This document shows, piece by piece, positions 1 through 8,793 of a stretch of 22,832 bases of DNA. A program made the position numbers and the translations under genes. Each line of letters opens with the position of its first letter. Position 1 is the stretch's first letter. Source of the DNA: CAJQQY01 sp964352225 (GTDB lineage: Bacteria; Bacteroidota; Bacteroidia; Chitinophagales; Saprospiraceae); the NCBI GenBank assembly GCA_964352225.1, contig CAYGRM010000061.1, positions 1 to 22,832 of the forward strand, given 5' to 3'. The notes under the pieces are model-generated. The model saw nothing but the letters and a program-made list of their open reading frames with translations. It did no database searches and was not told the origin of the DNA.

Positions 1-4
1 GTGC

Positions 5-140
5 TAACACTAAATACGTGGTGGTCTGCTTTAGCTGACCTAAAAAAAGCGCAAAGCGATTTTTTCAAAAGTATTTTTTTAAGATGTCGCTATGCTTCTT
101 TTTAGGTCAGCTAAAGCAGACCACCACGTGCAAGGTGTTA
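5..140. repeat. Long inverted repeat (MITE-like or large hairpin)
   Basis: Two 31-base arms at 16-46 and 99-129 are perfect reverse complements. The pairing continues inward in short blocks (AAGC 47-50 with 94-97, GCGA 56-59 with 87-90) around an AT-rich centre. TAACAC at 5-10 pairs with GTGTTA at 135-140, so the structure may be a discrete element of about 136 bases with matching ends. It lies 14 bases beyond the stop codon of the minus-strand gene ending at 155, so it could also be a 3' UTR hairpin. There is no T-run after the outer arm on either strand, so it does not look like an ordinary intrinsic terminator. It is too short to encode a transposase. A non-autonomous transposable element is the favoured but unproven reading. 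Confidence 0.75.
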
Positions 141-154
141 AGTAGGAAGTGTTA

Positions 155-2164
155 TTAAAAATTCATTCGCTGTTTTTCTTTTGGTCGAACAATTGGATCT
201 TTTGGAACAAACGAAATATCTACCATTTCCATTTCCCCATCTGGAGAAATTTTTAACATCAAAGATTGATAAGGTTTGAATTCAAATTTCTGCTTAATAG
301 TTTTCCCAAAAACATTAATGGTTAATTCCTTGAAATCAGATTCCTCCATCAACGACTGACCTGAGTAAACTGGATACTTTAAATCCTTGGAAGGCATTTG
401 CGCCAAGAATAAATAATGCGTTCCATCCGCTTCTACCCTAATCCAATATTCAGGTAAATCATCTCCTTGAATCAACGGCAAATGATTAACAACTTTTTGA
501 AAATCGTTGGAAACATTCGGCAACGAAGATAACTCCTTAATCAATTCATCATATTTTCCGAACTTAACTTTCCCCGGTTGTTTTGGGAAAGTTTTCAAGC
601 AAACCGGCAATCCTTTTTTTGCCAAGACAAACACTCGCTGCAGCGCTCGAACATCCATATATTTCACATCAATATAAAGGGTTGAGAATTGCGCATCTCC
701 TACAATTAGTTTTCCATTTTGAAAATCAGCTTGCTCCAAAAAATGTCGATTGATCCAAAACGGATGATAACCTTCCGTTTCTTTTGGAGGAAAAACATAT
801 CGCAATTCATATTCTCCCCAAACCCAAACACGTTGTTGCTCAGGTGGGTAAGCTCCTTGCATCACCCCATCTTCGTAAGGAATATAAATGGCTACATCAG
901 AATAGGATTTTCCTTTTTGCATGATGCCAGAAACTTTTTCCATATAAGAATTAAACGCAGGTAACTCAGGTGTTAAACTTCCTCCTGGCCCAAAATAAGT
1001 CGTAGCAAAAAAGTCAATGGAATCTACCCCTTTAGGATTATAAGGCATGCCGTGATAAAAATGATGATTAACGCCTTGAGCAAACATTGCGTCAGCCACC
1101 ATTTTCAAATCTGCCATCTGTTCCTCTCGAAGATAGGTGGCAGGGAATCCATACATACAAGTGAAGGTTTCACTCGAAACTAATCGTTTGGAAGACAAGG
1201 CAGCAGCAGAACTTACGATACGGGAATAGTTTGGATTATTCAACATCGATTCTGTTTCAGGAATATCTACCAAAGAGTACGTTGTCATCACATCAGTTGG
1301 CGAAGCCAAACATTGAACTCGGGAGTAGGCGCCAAGTTCTTTGCATTTTTCGACATAGGGTTTGTAGAAACCATTGGTTACATAATCGTCCAAATGCAAC
1401 ATGTAATCATATCGAACATCTGGAAATAAATCTAGACTATCTTCCATAAATGGAATAATATCGTAGCCAAATTCAGCTTGGAAAGTTTTTTCGAAACCGG
1501 GCGTCCACACTTTATTTTTTCCATTCAATTTAATTTCCCAAGAATCAGTAAACAGGGCTGACTTTGATCCTTTCAAGGCATCTTGGAGTGCATCACCAAC
1601 TGGTTTTGCGAAGCGATTAAAGGCACTACTATCAAGGTGATTGATGACCAATTGGTTCTCTGGCCATGTCCAAGCAAAAGTCAGTTTTTGGCGAAATGAG
1701 GTGTCTCCATAAATTTGCGTGGTATGCTCTTTTCCAATATTACTTCCAGCCACCGGCCATGCACTTCCGAGGGTAAAGTCGCACGCCAAGCCAATTGAGT
1801 CTGCATATAATTTTGTGTAGGCTACCATTTCAGACCATTCAGGACTGAGCCATTTTTGTGCACTTGTATCGACTGGGTAATGCCGATCATAAAGTCTAGC
1901 ATACATACTTTGGTAGCGATGCAAGGGAAAAACCCAAGCAATTTCTACACCGCCAAAATTATTTTCTTTTGCCCAATCTAATTGATATTTGATGTCAGGC
2001 TTTTTGATTTCTGTGGCAAACCACCACCACCTGGTGCATGGTTTGGAGGAAGGATAAAAAGAGGTGATCTCTGTCTCAGAAGTTGGAGAAGAATCTGGAC
2101 TACAACTGATAAAAGTTATCAGAAATGAGCCACTCAAAATTAGGAAGTAAGGAAGTAATTTCAT
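155..2164 (-). CDS. GH106-like glycoside hydrolase lipoprotein (alpha-L-rhamnosidase family)
   Basis: The 669-residue product begins with a hydrophobic signal ending in FISC, with Cys21 as the likely lipidated residue, so it is probably membrane-anchored and exported. The mature N-terminus has the RWWWFA motif (45-50) followed by KPDIKYQLDWAKENNFGGVEI, the opening of GH106-type TIM-barrel proteins, in which lower-case positions vary but the WWW and GG are kept. Later family-like signatures are DSWE (207-210), SSETFT (331-336), the GVNHHFYHG stretch (364-372) and DVAIYIPYEDG (423-433). GH106 enzymes release L-rhamnose from plant or algal polysaccharides. Characterised members are usually longer, with C-terminal beta-sandwich domains; this one is short and ends soon after a small beta-rich tail. 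No SusC/SusD pair or other sugar-degrading enzyme is adjacent, so it is not in an evident polysaccharide-utilisation locus. Family assignment is fairly sure; substrate is inferred only. Confidence 0.75.
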   Translation of the reverse strand: MKLLPYFLILSGSFLITFISCSPDSSPTSETEITSFYPSSKPCTRWWWFATEIKKPDIKYQLDWAKENNFGGVEIAWVFPLHRYQSMYARLYDRHYPVDTSAQKWLSPEWSEMVAYTKLYADSIGLACDFTLGSAWPVAGSNIGKEHTTQIYGDTSFRQKLTFAWTWPENQLVINHLDSSAFNRFAKPVGDALQDALKGSKSALFTDSWEIKLNGKNKVWTPGFEKTFQAEFGYDIIPFMEDSLDLFPDVRYDYMLHLDDYVTNGFYKPYVEKCKELGAYSRVQCLASPTDVMTTYSLVDIPETESMLNNPNYSRIVSSAAALSSKRLVSSETFTCMYGFPATYLREEQMADLKMVADAMFAQGVNHHFYHGMPYNPKGVDSIDFFATTYFGPGGSLTPELPAFNSYMEKVSGIMQKGKSYSDVAIYIPYEDGVMQGAYPPEQQRVWVWGEYELRYVFPPKETEGYHPFWINRHFLEQADFQNGKLIVGDAQFSTLYIDVKYMDVRALQRVFVLAKKGLPVCLKTFPKQPGKVKFGKYDELIKELSSLPNVSNDFQKVVNHLPLIQGDDLPEYWIRVEADGTHYLFLAQMPSKDLKYPVYSGQSLMEESDFKELTINVFGKTIKQKFEFKPYQSLMLKISPDGEMEMVDISFVPKDPIVRPKEKQRMNF

Positions 2165-2253
2165 CGAACGAAAATAATCATTCTAGGGAGATAATACAAT
2201 TTTGGAGAAATTGGTTTTGTAAAAAAAGGAAATTAGAAACTTTAATTTCAAAA

Positions 2254-2658
2254 TTATCGCATCGCAAAATCAAATCCGATTTTCAAAAAATCCAAAACCT
2301 CTGAAGTGATTTCAAGCTCATCTTTGATCCGAATATGATGTGCATATTTTCCTCCATAAAAAGTGATCTTTTTAAAAACATCTCCATCTAAAGACTCATC
2401 GTAATAGAATTTGACATCTAATTCTTTAGTCATTGGCCTGACGATCAGCCATGCTTTTTTGTTAGTGAAAACAATCGTATTTTTTGAAGCACCTATACTA
2501 TTGGGTTCCCAATTTAAAACGGAAGTCATCAAACTATCAAAGGCAATCACTAAATTATCTGATCTATTTTCAAATAAAATTCCAAGGTCTTGTTCAACGC
2601 AAGAATGAGATTGATTTTGGGTTTTGAATAGTCGCTCGCAGGAAGGGCATGTCCACAT
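2254..2658 (-). CDS. Small zinc-finger protein with DUF5655-type domain
   Basis: The 134-residue protein has no signal peptide and is probably cytoplasmic. Its N-terminus carries a compact metal-site pattern, CPSC (Cys4, Cys7) followed by NQSHSC (His18, Cys20), likely one zinc ion. The rest resembles the DUF5655 domain: a short alpha/beta module with a KKAWLIVRPM strand and a closing segment around HHIRIKDELEITSEVLDFLKIG with the conserved His-Ile-Arg. The family is found as stand-alone proteins of this size in Bacteroidota and has no established function. The gene lies alone between the glycosidase gene (89 bases) and the histidine-kinase gene (103 bases), all on the same strand, but the spacings do not suggest tight co-transcription. 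No terminator hairpin is seen after its stop codon. Confidence 0.7.
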   Translation of the reverse strand: MWTCPSCERLFKTQNQSHSCVEQDLGILFENRSDNLVIAFDSLMTSVLNWEPNSIGASKNTIVFTNKKAWLIVRPMTKELDVKFYYDESLDGDVFKKITFYGGKYAHHIRIKDELEITSEVLDFLKIGFDFAMR

Positions 2659-2761
2659 CTTTTTTTTGTAAAATTAAAAAAAAGAAATAAACGTTCCGAA
2701 GATGGAAACTTCTAATACTTGTAATTGAAATGTATTTTTTTGAGGAAAGAATTCGCTTTTC

Positions 2762-4939
2762 TTAATTAAGCACAGCATTTGGTAAGACCTGCGCTTTTTC
2801 TTGAATTACGAAATTTGGAATTGAAAAGAAAAAAGTACTTCCTTGTCCTACTTCTGATTCTACCCAAATATCACCGCCCCACGAACTAACAATTCTTTTA
2901 CAAGTTGCTAGTCCAATCCCAGTACCTTCATATTCATCTCGAGTATGTAATCGTTTAAACATCTCAAAAACCTTCTTCTTGTTTTCATCTGAGATTCCGA
3001 TTCCATTATCTTTTACAGACATGACATAGTCATTTTCTCTTTTTTCACAACTGACCACTACCACCGGATCTCGATCACCTTTGAACTTCACGCCATTACT
3101 CACCAGATTCTGTAACAATTGTAATAGTTGAGTACGATGAGCTTTTACATCTGGAAGGTTTTCATTTTTGATAATCATCTTGGCATTGAGTAATTCAAAT
3201 CTATGTCGAAGATTAGCTTCTACCAACACCATGACAGATTCAATGGAAATAGCTTCCTTTGGAGCTTCTTGAGTTCCTGCTCTGGAAAAATCTAATAAAT
3301 CATCTAGCAAAGTTTCCATTCTCTTTACTGCATCAATGACAAAATGCATGAACTCTTTTCCAGTATCATCAAATAAATTATTGTATCGCTTTTCCAGTAA
3401 TTTAGTATAAGAATTAATCATTCTAAGCGGTTCCTTTAAGTCATGAGAAGCAACGTAAGCAAACTGTTGGAGATCCTCATTGGAATGTTCCAATTGCTTA
3501 TTTTTTACTTTAATTTCTTCATTCTTATCACCTAGGAGGAGATTATTTTCTTCCAATAAAGCATTAGCATTGATTAATTGATTTTGAGTATTTTGCAGCT
3601 CTATATTTTGTGTATTAATTTCTTCATTTTTATCTTCCAGCAGTTTATTAGTTTTCTCCTGGAGTTTCATTCTATTTCTGACCCACCATCCAAATAATAA
3701 GAATGAAGCGATAATAATGATTGCTATATAAATTTGAAGTTGCTGAATCTCTTTGTCTTTCCCCAAGAGAAGATTCTCTTTCTTTAAGATTTCAATTTCT
3801 TGCTCTTTGGTTTGCACTTCATATCGCTTTTGGGATTGCCCCATTTCTTCCAGCGTTTTTTCATTTAATAATGAATCCTTGAGTGCCACATATTTTTTGA
3901 GATATATATGAGCCTCAACGGGTTGATTGATTAAATCATACACTTGTGAAAAACCTTTGTAAATATCTGACTGACGAGTTTTAGATTCAACTTCATAGGC
4001 TAGCACTAAAGCTCTTTCTAAAATTGGAATTGCTTTTTTAGGCTTTTCCCAAAGAACATATAATTCAGCTAAGTCGATTCCATTTCCAATAGTCCCATAT
4101 TTATCGCCAAGTTCATGTTTGATGGCTATCGATTCTTTAAGGTATTTTTCTGACTCTTGTAAATTACCTTGTTTTAGATAATTCATGGCAATATTACCTT
4201 TGGCGTAGGCAATGCCCGTTTTGTATTCTTGCTTTTCAGCTAATGCTAAGGATTGAAGATTACTCTCCAAACTTTTTTCATTGTCTGATAACTTTTCATA
4301 GACTGCTCCTAAGGCTGCAAGGCAGGAATAATTAAACTGTTCATTCTGAAGTTCATCAACAATCTTCTTTGCTTTTTGATAGTATTCTAAAGATTTTTCA
4401 AATTGTTTTTGGTAGTAAAAAATGGTTCCGAGATTATAATTACAATTGGCTACGCCTAATTGATTTTTATTAAAATCATGAATTAAAAGTGCCTTCATTT
4501 GATTATCAAAAGACCGTTGGTAATCTCCCAAGGCTTGATAAATCATGGAAATTTGAGAGTAAGCTTCCGCTTGCTCATTACTCTTTTTTTCCTCCGTTTC
4601 TATTTCGAGGATTTTATTATAATTCTCTAATGCTTCTTTGTAATTATTTCTTCTTTGATGACTGAGGCCGATTTTATAGAGACAAGCAATCACCTTATTC
4701 TGGTCTTCCAGCGTTTTGGCACTTTGTAATGCAATAGAATAGTGGTGCGCGGAAAGTTTATAATTTTCTAATTTACGTGACCCATATTCTTTTCCGAGAT
4801 TAAAGTGAATATCATATAATTGTTCGGAATCAGTTAAATCAACATTTTCTAAAACCTTCAATAAACTATCTACATCATTTGCATAAGCAGTTGATCCGAT
4901 GAAGAAAATAGCAATAAAGGTTAAGTAAATGAATTTCAT
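2762..4939 (-). CDS. TPR-containing sensor histidine kinase
   Basis: The 725-residue protein begins with a signal peptide (1-20, AYA before Asn21). A run of about seven tetratricopeptide repeats (roughly 38-355) would lie in the periplasm. A membrane segment follows at about 402-418, then a long coiled coil (about 425-490) and a HisKA domain with the phospho-acceptor His499 in AYVASHDLKEP. The HATPase_c domain follows, with N-box Asn611/Asn615, the G1 box DNGIGI (644-649) and the G2 box GTGIGLA (672-678). All catalytic boxes are present, so it should be an active kinase. The repeats may sense a periplasmic protein or peptide. No receiver domain is fused and no response-regulator gene is nearby, so the partner is unknown. 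This TPR-HK architecture is common in Bacteroidota. Confidence 0.92.
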   Translation of the reverse strand: MKFIYLTFIAIFFIGSTAYANDVDSLLKVLENVDLTDSEQLYDIHFNLGKEYGSRKLENYKLSAHHYSIALQSAKTLEDQNKVIACLYKIGLSHQRRNNYKEALENYNKILEIETEEKKSNEQAEAYSQISMIYQALGDYQRSFDNQMKALLIHDFNKNQLGVANCNYNLGTIFYYQKQFEKSLEYYQKAKKIVDELQNEQFNYSCLAALGAVYEKLSDNEKSLESNLQSLALAEKQEYKTGIAYAKGNIAMNYLKQGNLQESEKYLKESIAIKHELGDKYGTIGNGIDLAELYVLWEKPKKAIPILERALVLAYEVESKTRQSDIYKGFSQVYDLINQPVEAHIYLKKYVALKDSLLNEKTLEEMGQSQKRYEVQTKEQEIEILKKENLLLGKDKEIQQLQIYIAIIIIASFLLFGWWVRNRMKLQEKTNKLLEDKNEEINTQNIELQNTQNQLINANALLEENNLLLGDKNEEIKVKNKQLEHSNEDLQQFAYVASHDLKEPLRMINSYTKLLEKRYNNLFDDTGKEFMHFVIDAVKRMETLLDDLLDFSRAGTQEAPKEAISIESVMVLVEANLRHRFELLNAKMIIKNENLPDVKAHRTQLLQLLQNLVSNGVKFKGDRDPVVVVSCEKRENDYVMSVKDNGIGISDENKKKVFEMFKRLHTRDEYEGTGIGLATCKRIVSSWGGDIWVESEVGQGSTFFFSIPNFVIQEKAQVLPNAVLN

Positions 4940-5125
4940 TATACGGTATATACAGGTATTTCAACTTTATGAAAGAGTGAGCTTAAAAAATAAAATGCAA
5001 ATATCAAACCAATGAATGTGATTTAAATTTAATGCGAGAAAAAAAAAATTGATTTTCGCCTATTTTAGGGCGATGACGAGGCTTAAAAAAAACTTTTTCT
5101 TTTTTGGTAGGAAAATTGAATAGGT

Positions 5126-5155
5126 ATTGTTGGGAAATAATATTTTTCCCACAAT
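5126..5155. repeat. Inverted repeat in the leader of the 5176 gene
   Basis: ATTGT-T-GGGAAA (5126-5137) faces TTTCCC-ACAAT (5145-5155), an almost perfect inverted repeat with one bulged T and a short AT-rich loop. It ends 20 bases before the ATG of the large T9SS protein. It could be an operator for a dimeric regulator or an mRNA hairpin near the translation start. There is no G-free T-run after it, so it is not a typical terminator. Confidence 0.45.
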
Positions 5156-5175
5156 TTTAAACATAATCGGTCTAT

Positions 5176-7452
5176 ATGAAACTCTACACACACCAACTAA
5201 TCTTTGCCCTCACGTTTCTTCTACTACCTATACTTTCCAAAGCCACCGTCTATACTGCAATTGCCAGTTCAGACTGGCATCTGAATTCTACGTGGGATCA
5301 GAATAGTGTTCCAGGGCCATTAGATATTGTTGTTATAGATGGATTTGATGTTATTGTTGATAACAATGCAGGCAATGTAACGATTAGTAGATTAGAAATT
5401 AACAATACGTCAGATAACTCATCCTTAACGGTAGAAGGAAATATTTCTTTTACCATTTCAAACGACTTAGAAGTCAAAGCTTATAACTTTAATAATAATG
5501 TTGAATTAATAGTTCAGGGTAGCGTAAATTTCAACGTTAATGGTAATGCTATTTTTGAAAGGGTTGTTGGAAATAATCAGAGCAAAAAATTAACCTTACA
5601 TCTACTTGGCTCTGCTATCATGACGGTTAATAATAACTTCACTTATAATTATAATGATGCTGATAGTGGAGAAGGTAATGATGAAATCATTTTAGAATCG
5701 GATGCTAAGTTGAGCATTTTAGGGCATACTTACTTAAGTTGTCATGGAGGGAAGGAATTCAAATTTGTATTATTAGGATCGACTAAATTAACTATTATTG
5801 GAAATTTAGTAATGAATATGACCGCTGGAGAAAATTTCTTAGTTGGCTCTACCTCTTCGCTTTCTCACTTTCAAGTCAATGGTAATGTAACACTTACTAA
5901 TTCCGGGGGGACGGGATTTTGTGCTTTTGGAGCGGGAACAAAAAGTGGAAGTTTAACAGTCAATGGTAATGTCAATTTAAATTCAACTGCCTCAGGTAAA
6001 ATGGTCATGTTAGCATCGTCTGGACCTGATGCCATTGTTGAAATTAAGGGAAATATTGCTATGAGTGCGGTCAGCGATAATGCCGCTCAAATTTTTATGG
6101 ATGATGAATCTGTTTTAATCCTCGGAAAAGCTTTTCAACGTCCTACTAATTATGGAGCACTCAATATGGACAATACGAGCAAATTAATTTTCAATGGAAG
6201 TACCCCTCAAGTGATACCTCCAACTAAATTGGGTAGTTCAGGAAATGACTCTCTATTGATTACCAATTTATCATTAAAAAATACTTCTTCTTCTCCTTTG
6301 GTTTTGCAGGGAGAATTAAGAGTTAAAGATTCTTTGATTTTAACCAAGGGAAATATTATTACTTCAGAAACAGCAATGCTGTATATTGAAGACGAGGCTG
6401 TTATTTCAGGTGGAAGTGACTCATCTTATATTGAGGGACCTCTGGTAAAACTAGGTCGGACAGATAATACTGGCTTTACTTTCCCAATCGGTACATCATC
6501 TAACTATGCTCCAATTGCTATTTCGGAAGTATCTAATTCTTCGTCAGAAATTAAAGCAGAATACTTTAGCGATCCTCCACCGTGGGGTAACCAACTTGTG
6601 GGAAGTATAAATAATATTAATGGCAATAACTATTGGGAAATTGATAAAAATGCAGGTTCTAATGTCAATGTAACTATTCATTGGTCTGAAGGAATTACCG
6701 AGGGTATTACTGAAGTAGATGACTTGATTGTAGCTAGATTAGATGAAACTTCTGGATCAGAAATATGGGAAAACTATGGTAACAGCTTCACGACTGGAAA
6801 TACTAATACCGGAACAGTTACGAGTTCTTTGGTGGTGAGTGATCCACCGCCATGGGGTAATCAAAAATTCACTTTGGGCTCTATTTCAGCCTTAAATGCT
6901 TTGCCAGTAGAATTGACTAAATTCCAAGCTGTTCAGCAAAGTACACAGGTCTACATGCAATGGGAAACGGCAACGGAACGAAATACTAGCCATTTCGAAA
7001 TTGAAAGATCAACCAATGGATTTAGCTTTGAGACGATTGGAAAAAGATCAAGTGCTGGAAATACAACTATTGCTCAACAATATAATTACAACGATATTAA
7101 TCCAAAAAGTGGATTAAATTATTACAGACTTAAAATTGTTGATCTGGATGGTTCATTCGAATATTCACATATTGAAGTGGTGAAATTTGAATCAGCTCCT
7201 TCGATTCAATTGTTTCCGAATCCTGTTAAAGATGTTATTCATCTTAAGACTAACCATCTTAACTCTGAAGAAAATCTTATTGAGATTTTTGACAGAACTG
7301 GAAAACTGTTATTCATGAATGTTTTAAAATTTGAAGATGGAGGATTAAACTTAGAGGTTGACAAAATCAATATCTCTGAAAATGGAACTTATTTCCTTCG
7401 AATAACTGGAAAGACAGAAAATCAGGTTTTAAAATTCATTAAGATAAAATAA
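5176..7452 (+). CDS. Large T9SS-secreted surface protein with beta-solenoid-like repeats
   Basis: The 758-residue protein has a signal peptide (about 1-23, cut near SKA-TVY). An opening W-x-STWDQNSVPGPLDIVVID segment (34-54) resembles the start of many Bacteroidota adhesin/G8-like modules. Residues about 65-345 hold irregular repeats built on V-x-G-N-(V/I)-x-(L/F) (for example near 87, 121, 234, 262 and 290), as expected for a right-handed beta-helix. A fibronectin-like segment starting ALPVELTKFQA (575-585) with HFEIERS is typical just before T9SS tails. The final ~80 residues are a type A sorting domain opening with LFPNPVKD (679-686). The motif SDPPPWGNQ occurs twice, at 465-473 and 555-563. 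It should be exported through the Sec and T9SS systems and anchored at the surface or released. Binding or enzymatic role is not recognisable. Confidence 0.88.
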   Translation: MKLYTHQLIFALTFLLLPILSKATVYTAIASSDWHLNSTWDQNSVPGPLDIVVIDGFDVIVDNNAGNVTISRLEINNTSDNSSLTVEGNISFTISNDLEVKAYNFNNNVELIVQGSVNFNVNGNAIFERVVGNNQSKKLTLHLLGSAIMTVNNNFTYNYNDADSGEGNDEIILESDAKLSILGHTYLSCHGGKEFKFVLLGSTKLTIIGNLVMNMTAGENFLVGSTSSLSHFQVNGNVTLTNSGGTGFCAFGAGTKSGSLTVNGNVNLNSTASGKMVMLASSGPDAIVEIKGNIAMSAVSDNAAQIFMDDESVLILGKAFQRPTNYGALNMDNTSKLIFNGSTPQVIPPTKLGSSGNDSLLITNLSLKNTSSSPLVLQGELRVKDSLILTKGNIITSETAMLYIEDEAVISGGSDSSYIEGPLVKLGRTDNTGFTFPIGTSSNYAPIAISEVSNSSSEIKAEYFSDPPPWGNQLVGSINNINGNNYWEIDKNAGSNVNVTIHWSEGITEGITEVDDLIVARLDETSGSEIWENYGNSFTTGNTNTGTVTSSLVVSDPPPWGNQKFTLGSISALNALPVELTKFQAVQQSTQVYMQWETATERNTSHFEIERSTNGFSFETIGKRSSAGNTTIAQQYNYNDINPKSGLNYYRLKIVDLDGSFEYSHIEVVKFESAPSIQLFPNPVKDVIHLKTNHLNSEENLIEIFDRTGKLLFMNVLKFEDGGLNLEVDKINISENGTYFLRITGKTENQVLKFIKIK

Positions 7453-7479
7453 TTCATTAATCAAAAAATAAATATGAGA

Positions 7480-7510
7480 AGCCCAACAGTTAATTCTGTT
7501 GGGCTTTTTT
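7480..7510 (+). terminator. Intrinsic terminator after the T9SS surface protein
   Basis: The stem AGCCCAACAG (7480-7489) pairs perfectly with CTGTTGGGCT (7496-7505) around a 6-base loop and is followed by TTTTT. It lies 28 bases after the stop codon of the gene ending at 7452. Confidence 0.92.
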
Positions 7511-7549
7511 AGTTGATTTTGATGGTAGAAATGAATGAATTACTCTTTA

Positions 7550-7582
7550 AAAAAGGCTCATTTGACGAATCAAATGAGCTTT
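7550..7582 (-). terminator. Intrinsic terminator for the PI-PLC-like gene
   Basis: GCTCATTTGA (7556-7565) pairs with TCAAATGAGC (7570-7579) around a CGAA tetraloop. Read on the minus strand, the stem is followed by a T-rich tract, and it lies about 35 bases after the stop codon of the minus-strand gene at 7618-8793. Confidence 0.88.
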
Positions 7583-7617
7583 AGTTTTACATTATCAAGA
7601 TGTCCTTCATGAAATTA

Positions 7618-8793
7618 TTACTCCTTCACCCCACAAGTCAATTCGATAGACTCGTTGAATTCTGTACTAATTCTCGCTGCAGCTCCATCCGGTAATTCAA
7701 CGGTATAATCGCTCCAGCCTGCTCGACCATCTGCTCTGTAATAGTCAGTAGAAACAATTTGAGCACCACTACTCAAGGCTGCATCACGTCTTTGAGTATC
7801 TCCACTTCTTGCTTCCAATGTATTTGCATCAGCTCTAGTTCTTACCATATAACCTGCCCCTACATTGGCTCTAATAGATGCGTCATCTGCAATAGGATCA
7901 TCATGCTTCACAAAGGCAGTTTCAGCATTTCCCGCTTGAGAAAAAACAAACATCGCTCGGTTTTCCAAAGTAGCATGCCCATCTAAATATGCTGCCTTCA
8001 TATCACTATTAGTTGATAATATAAACATGACTTTTCCACGTGCATCTCCTAAGGTAGGCCAATTATTAGCTAAGACCGCTTCATTAAGAGAAGCATAAGT
8101 ACCTCGTACTTCATCAGGTGTCATTACTCCTGCAAGGTCATTGCCATAAACATCTTTGATTTCTTGATCAATGGATTCCACCGCTGTTTTGTTAAAAGGA
8201 ATGGTTACGGTAAAAGGATCACCTAATAATGCATTGGGGCTATCATTTTTAGTTTCTACCATGATGGAAATAGGCACGTGAGTTGGATGGTTTGCTGACC
8301 AATTTTTTACGGCAGTTATAGCATCCTTGAAAGTTAAGTAATGAGTGTTGTAGTCCAAATCAGGAAAATGCATTATTTTCAATCCCGGTTCGAGCAATTT
8401 TGGTTCATTAGAATTTGGATCTTCCATCACGGAACCATTACCGATTCGGTAATAAAATAAACCACCATTAGGATCATTGTACACATCTAATTCAATGCTA
8501 CGAATACCATAATCAGAAAACTGCTCATCCAAAGATACATGATCATAATCCCAAACAAGTGGCGTAAATCCAGGAGGCAATAGATGTATACTATCAAAAA
8601 GATATTGCAAGATTGGTGCATGAGTACGTTGTCGATAACTATTGTGACTACCAATTACTTGCAACTGGTTAATTTTCAAATCATCAACTTTTTCTTCACA
8701 AGTGAGTTCTGGAGTTGTGTCATCATCTTTACAAGAAGGAAATAAGAATAAGGTAAATGATAACAAGAATAATAAGTTTAAATAATTTTTCAT
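7618..8793 (-). CDS. Lipoprotein with Ca2+-dependent PI-PLC-like phosphodiesterase domain
   Basis: The 391-residue product has a lipoprotein signal ending in FPSC (Cys21), followed by KDDD, so it is probably an outer-membrane lipoprotein. From residue 40 it matches the bacterial Ca2+-dependent phosphatidylinositol phospholipase C family (PI-PLC-C1 type). The first catalytic His is in IGSHNSY (His50), acidic metal-binding residues are in IELDVYND (Glu101, Asp103), the second His is in MHFPDLDY (His142), and a further acidic site is in VETK (Glu180). The order and spacing fit the family, in which the two histidines act on a phosphodiester through a cyclic intermediate. The true substrate could be a phosphoinositide, another glycerophosphodiester or a teichoic-type polymer. 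It is transcribed divergently from the Kelch gene, and a Crp/FNR-like palindrome lies between them. Confidence 0.85.
   Translation of the reverse strand: MKNYLNLLFLLSFTLFLFPSCKDDDTTPELTCEEKVDDLKINQLQVIGSHNSYRQRTHAPILQYLFDSIHLLPPGFTPLVWDYDHVSLDEQFSDYGIRSIELDVYNDPNGGLFYYRIGNGSVMEDPNSNEPKLLEPGLKIMHFPDLDYNTHYLTFKDAITAVKNWSANHPTHVPISIMVETKNDSPNALLGDPFTVTIPFNKTAVESIDQEIKDVYGNDLAGVMTPDEVRGTYASLNEAVLANNWPTLGDARGKVMFILSTNSDMKAAYLDGHATLENRAMFVFSQAGNAETAFVKHDDPIADDASIRANVGAGYMVRTRADANTLEARSGDTQRRDAALSSGAQIVSTDYYRADGRAGWSDYTVELPDGAAARISTEFNESIELTCGVKE

Noticed and set aside
719..964. Open frame of 81 codons on the plus strand inside the glycosidase gene
   Set aside because: It is antisense to a well-supported gene, has no recognisable protein features and no separate start signals. 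The same applies to the other short frames opposite real genes, for example 1231-1449, 11061-11318, 14073-14300 and 21246-21566.
4460..4471. TGATTTTTATTA, similar to the Crp/FNR-like box
   Set aside because: It lies inside the histidine-kinase coding sequence and has one mismatch. It is expected by chance in AT-rich DNA.
5055..5073. TCGCC ... GGCGA mini-hairpin upstream of the surface-protein gene
   Set aside because: The five-base stem is too short to support, and no T-run or gene end explains it.
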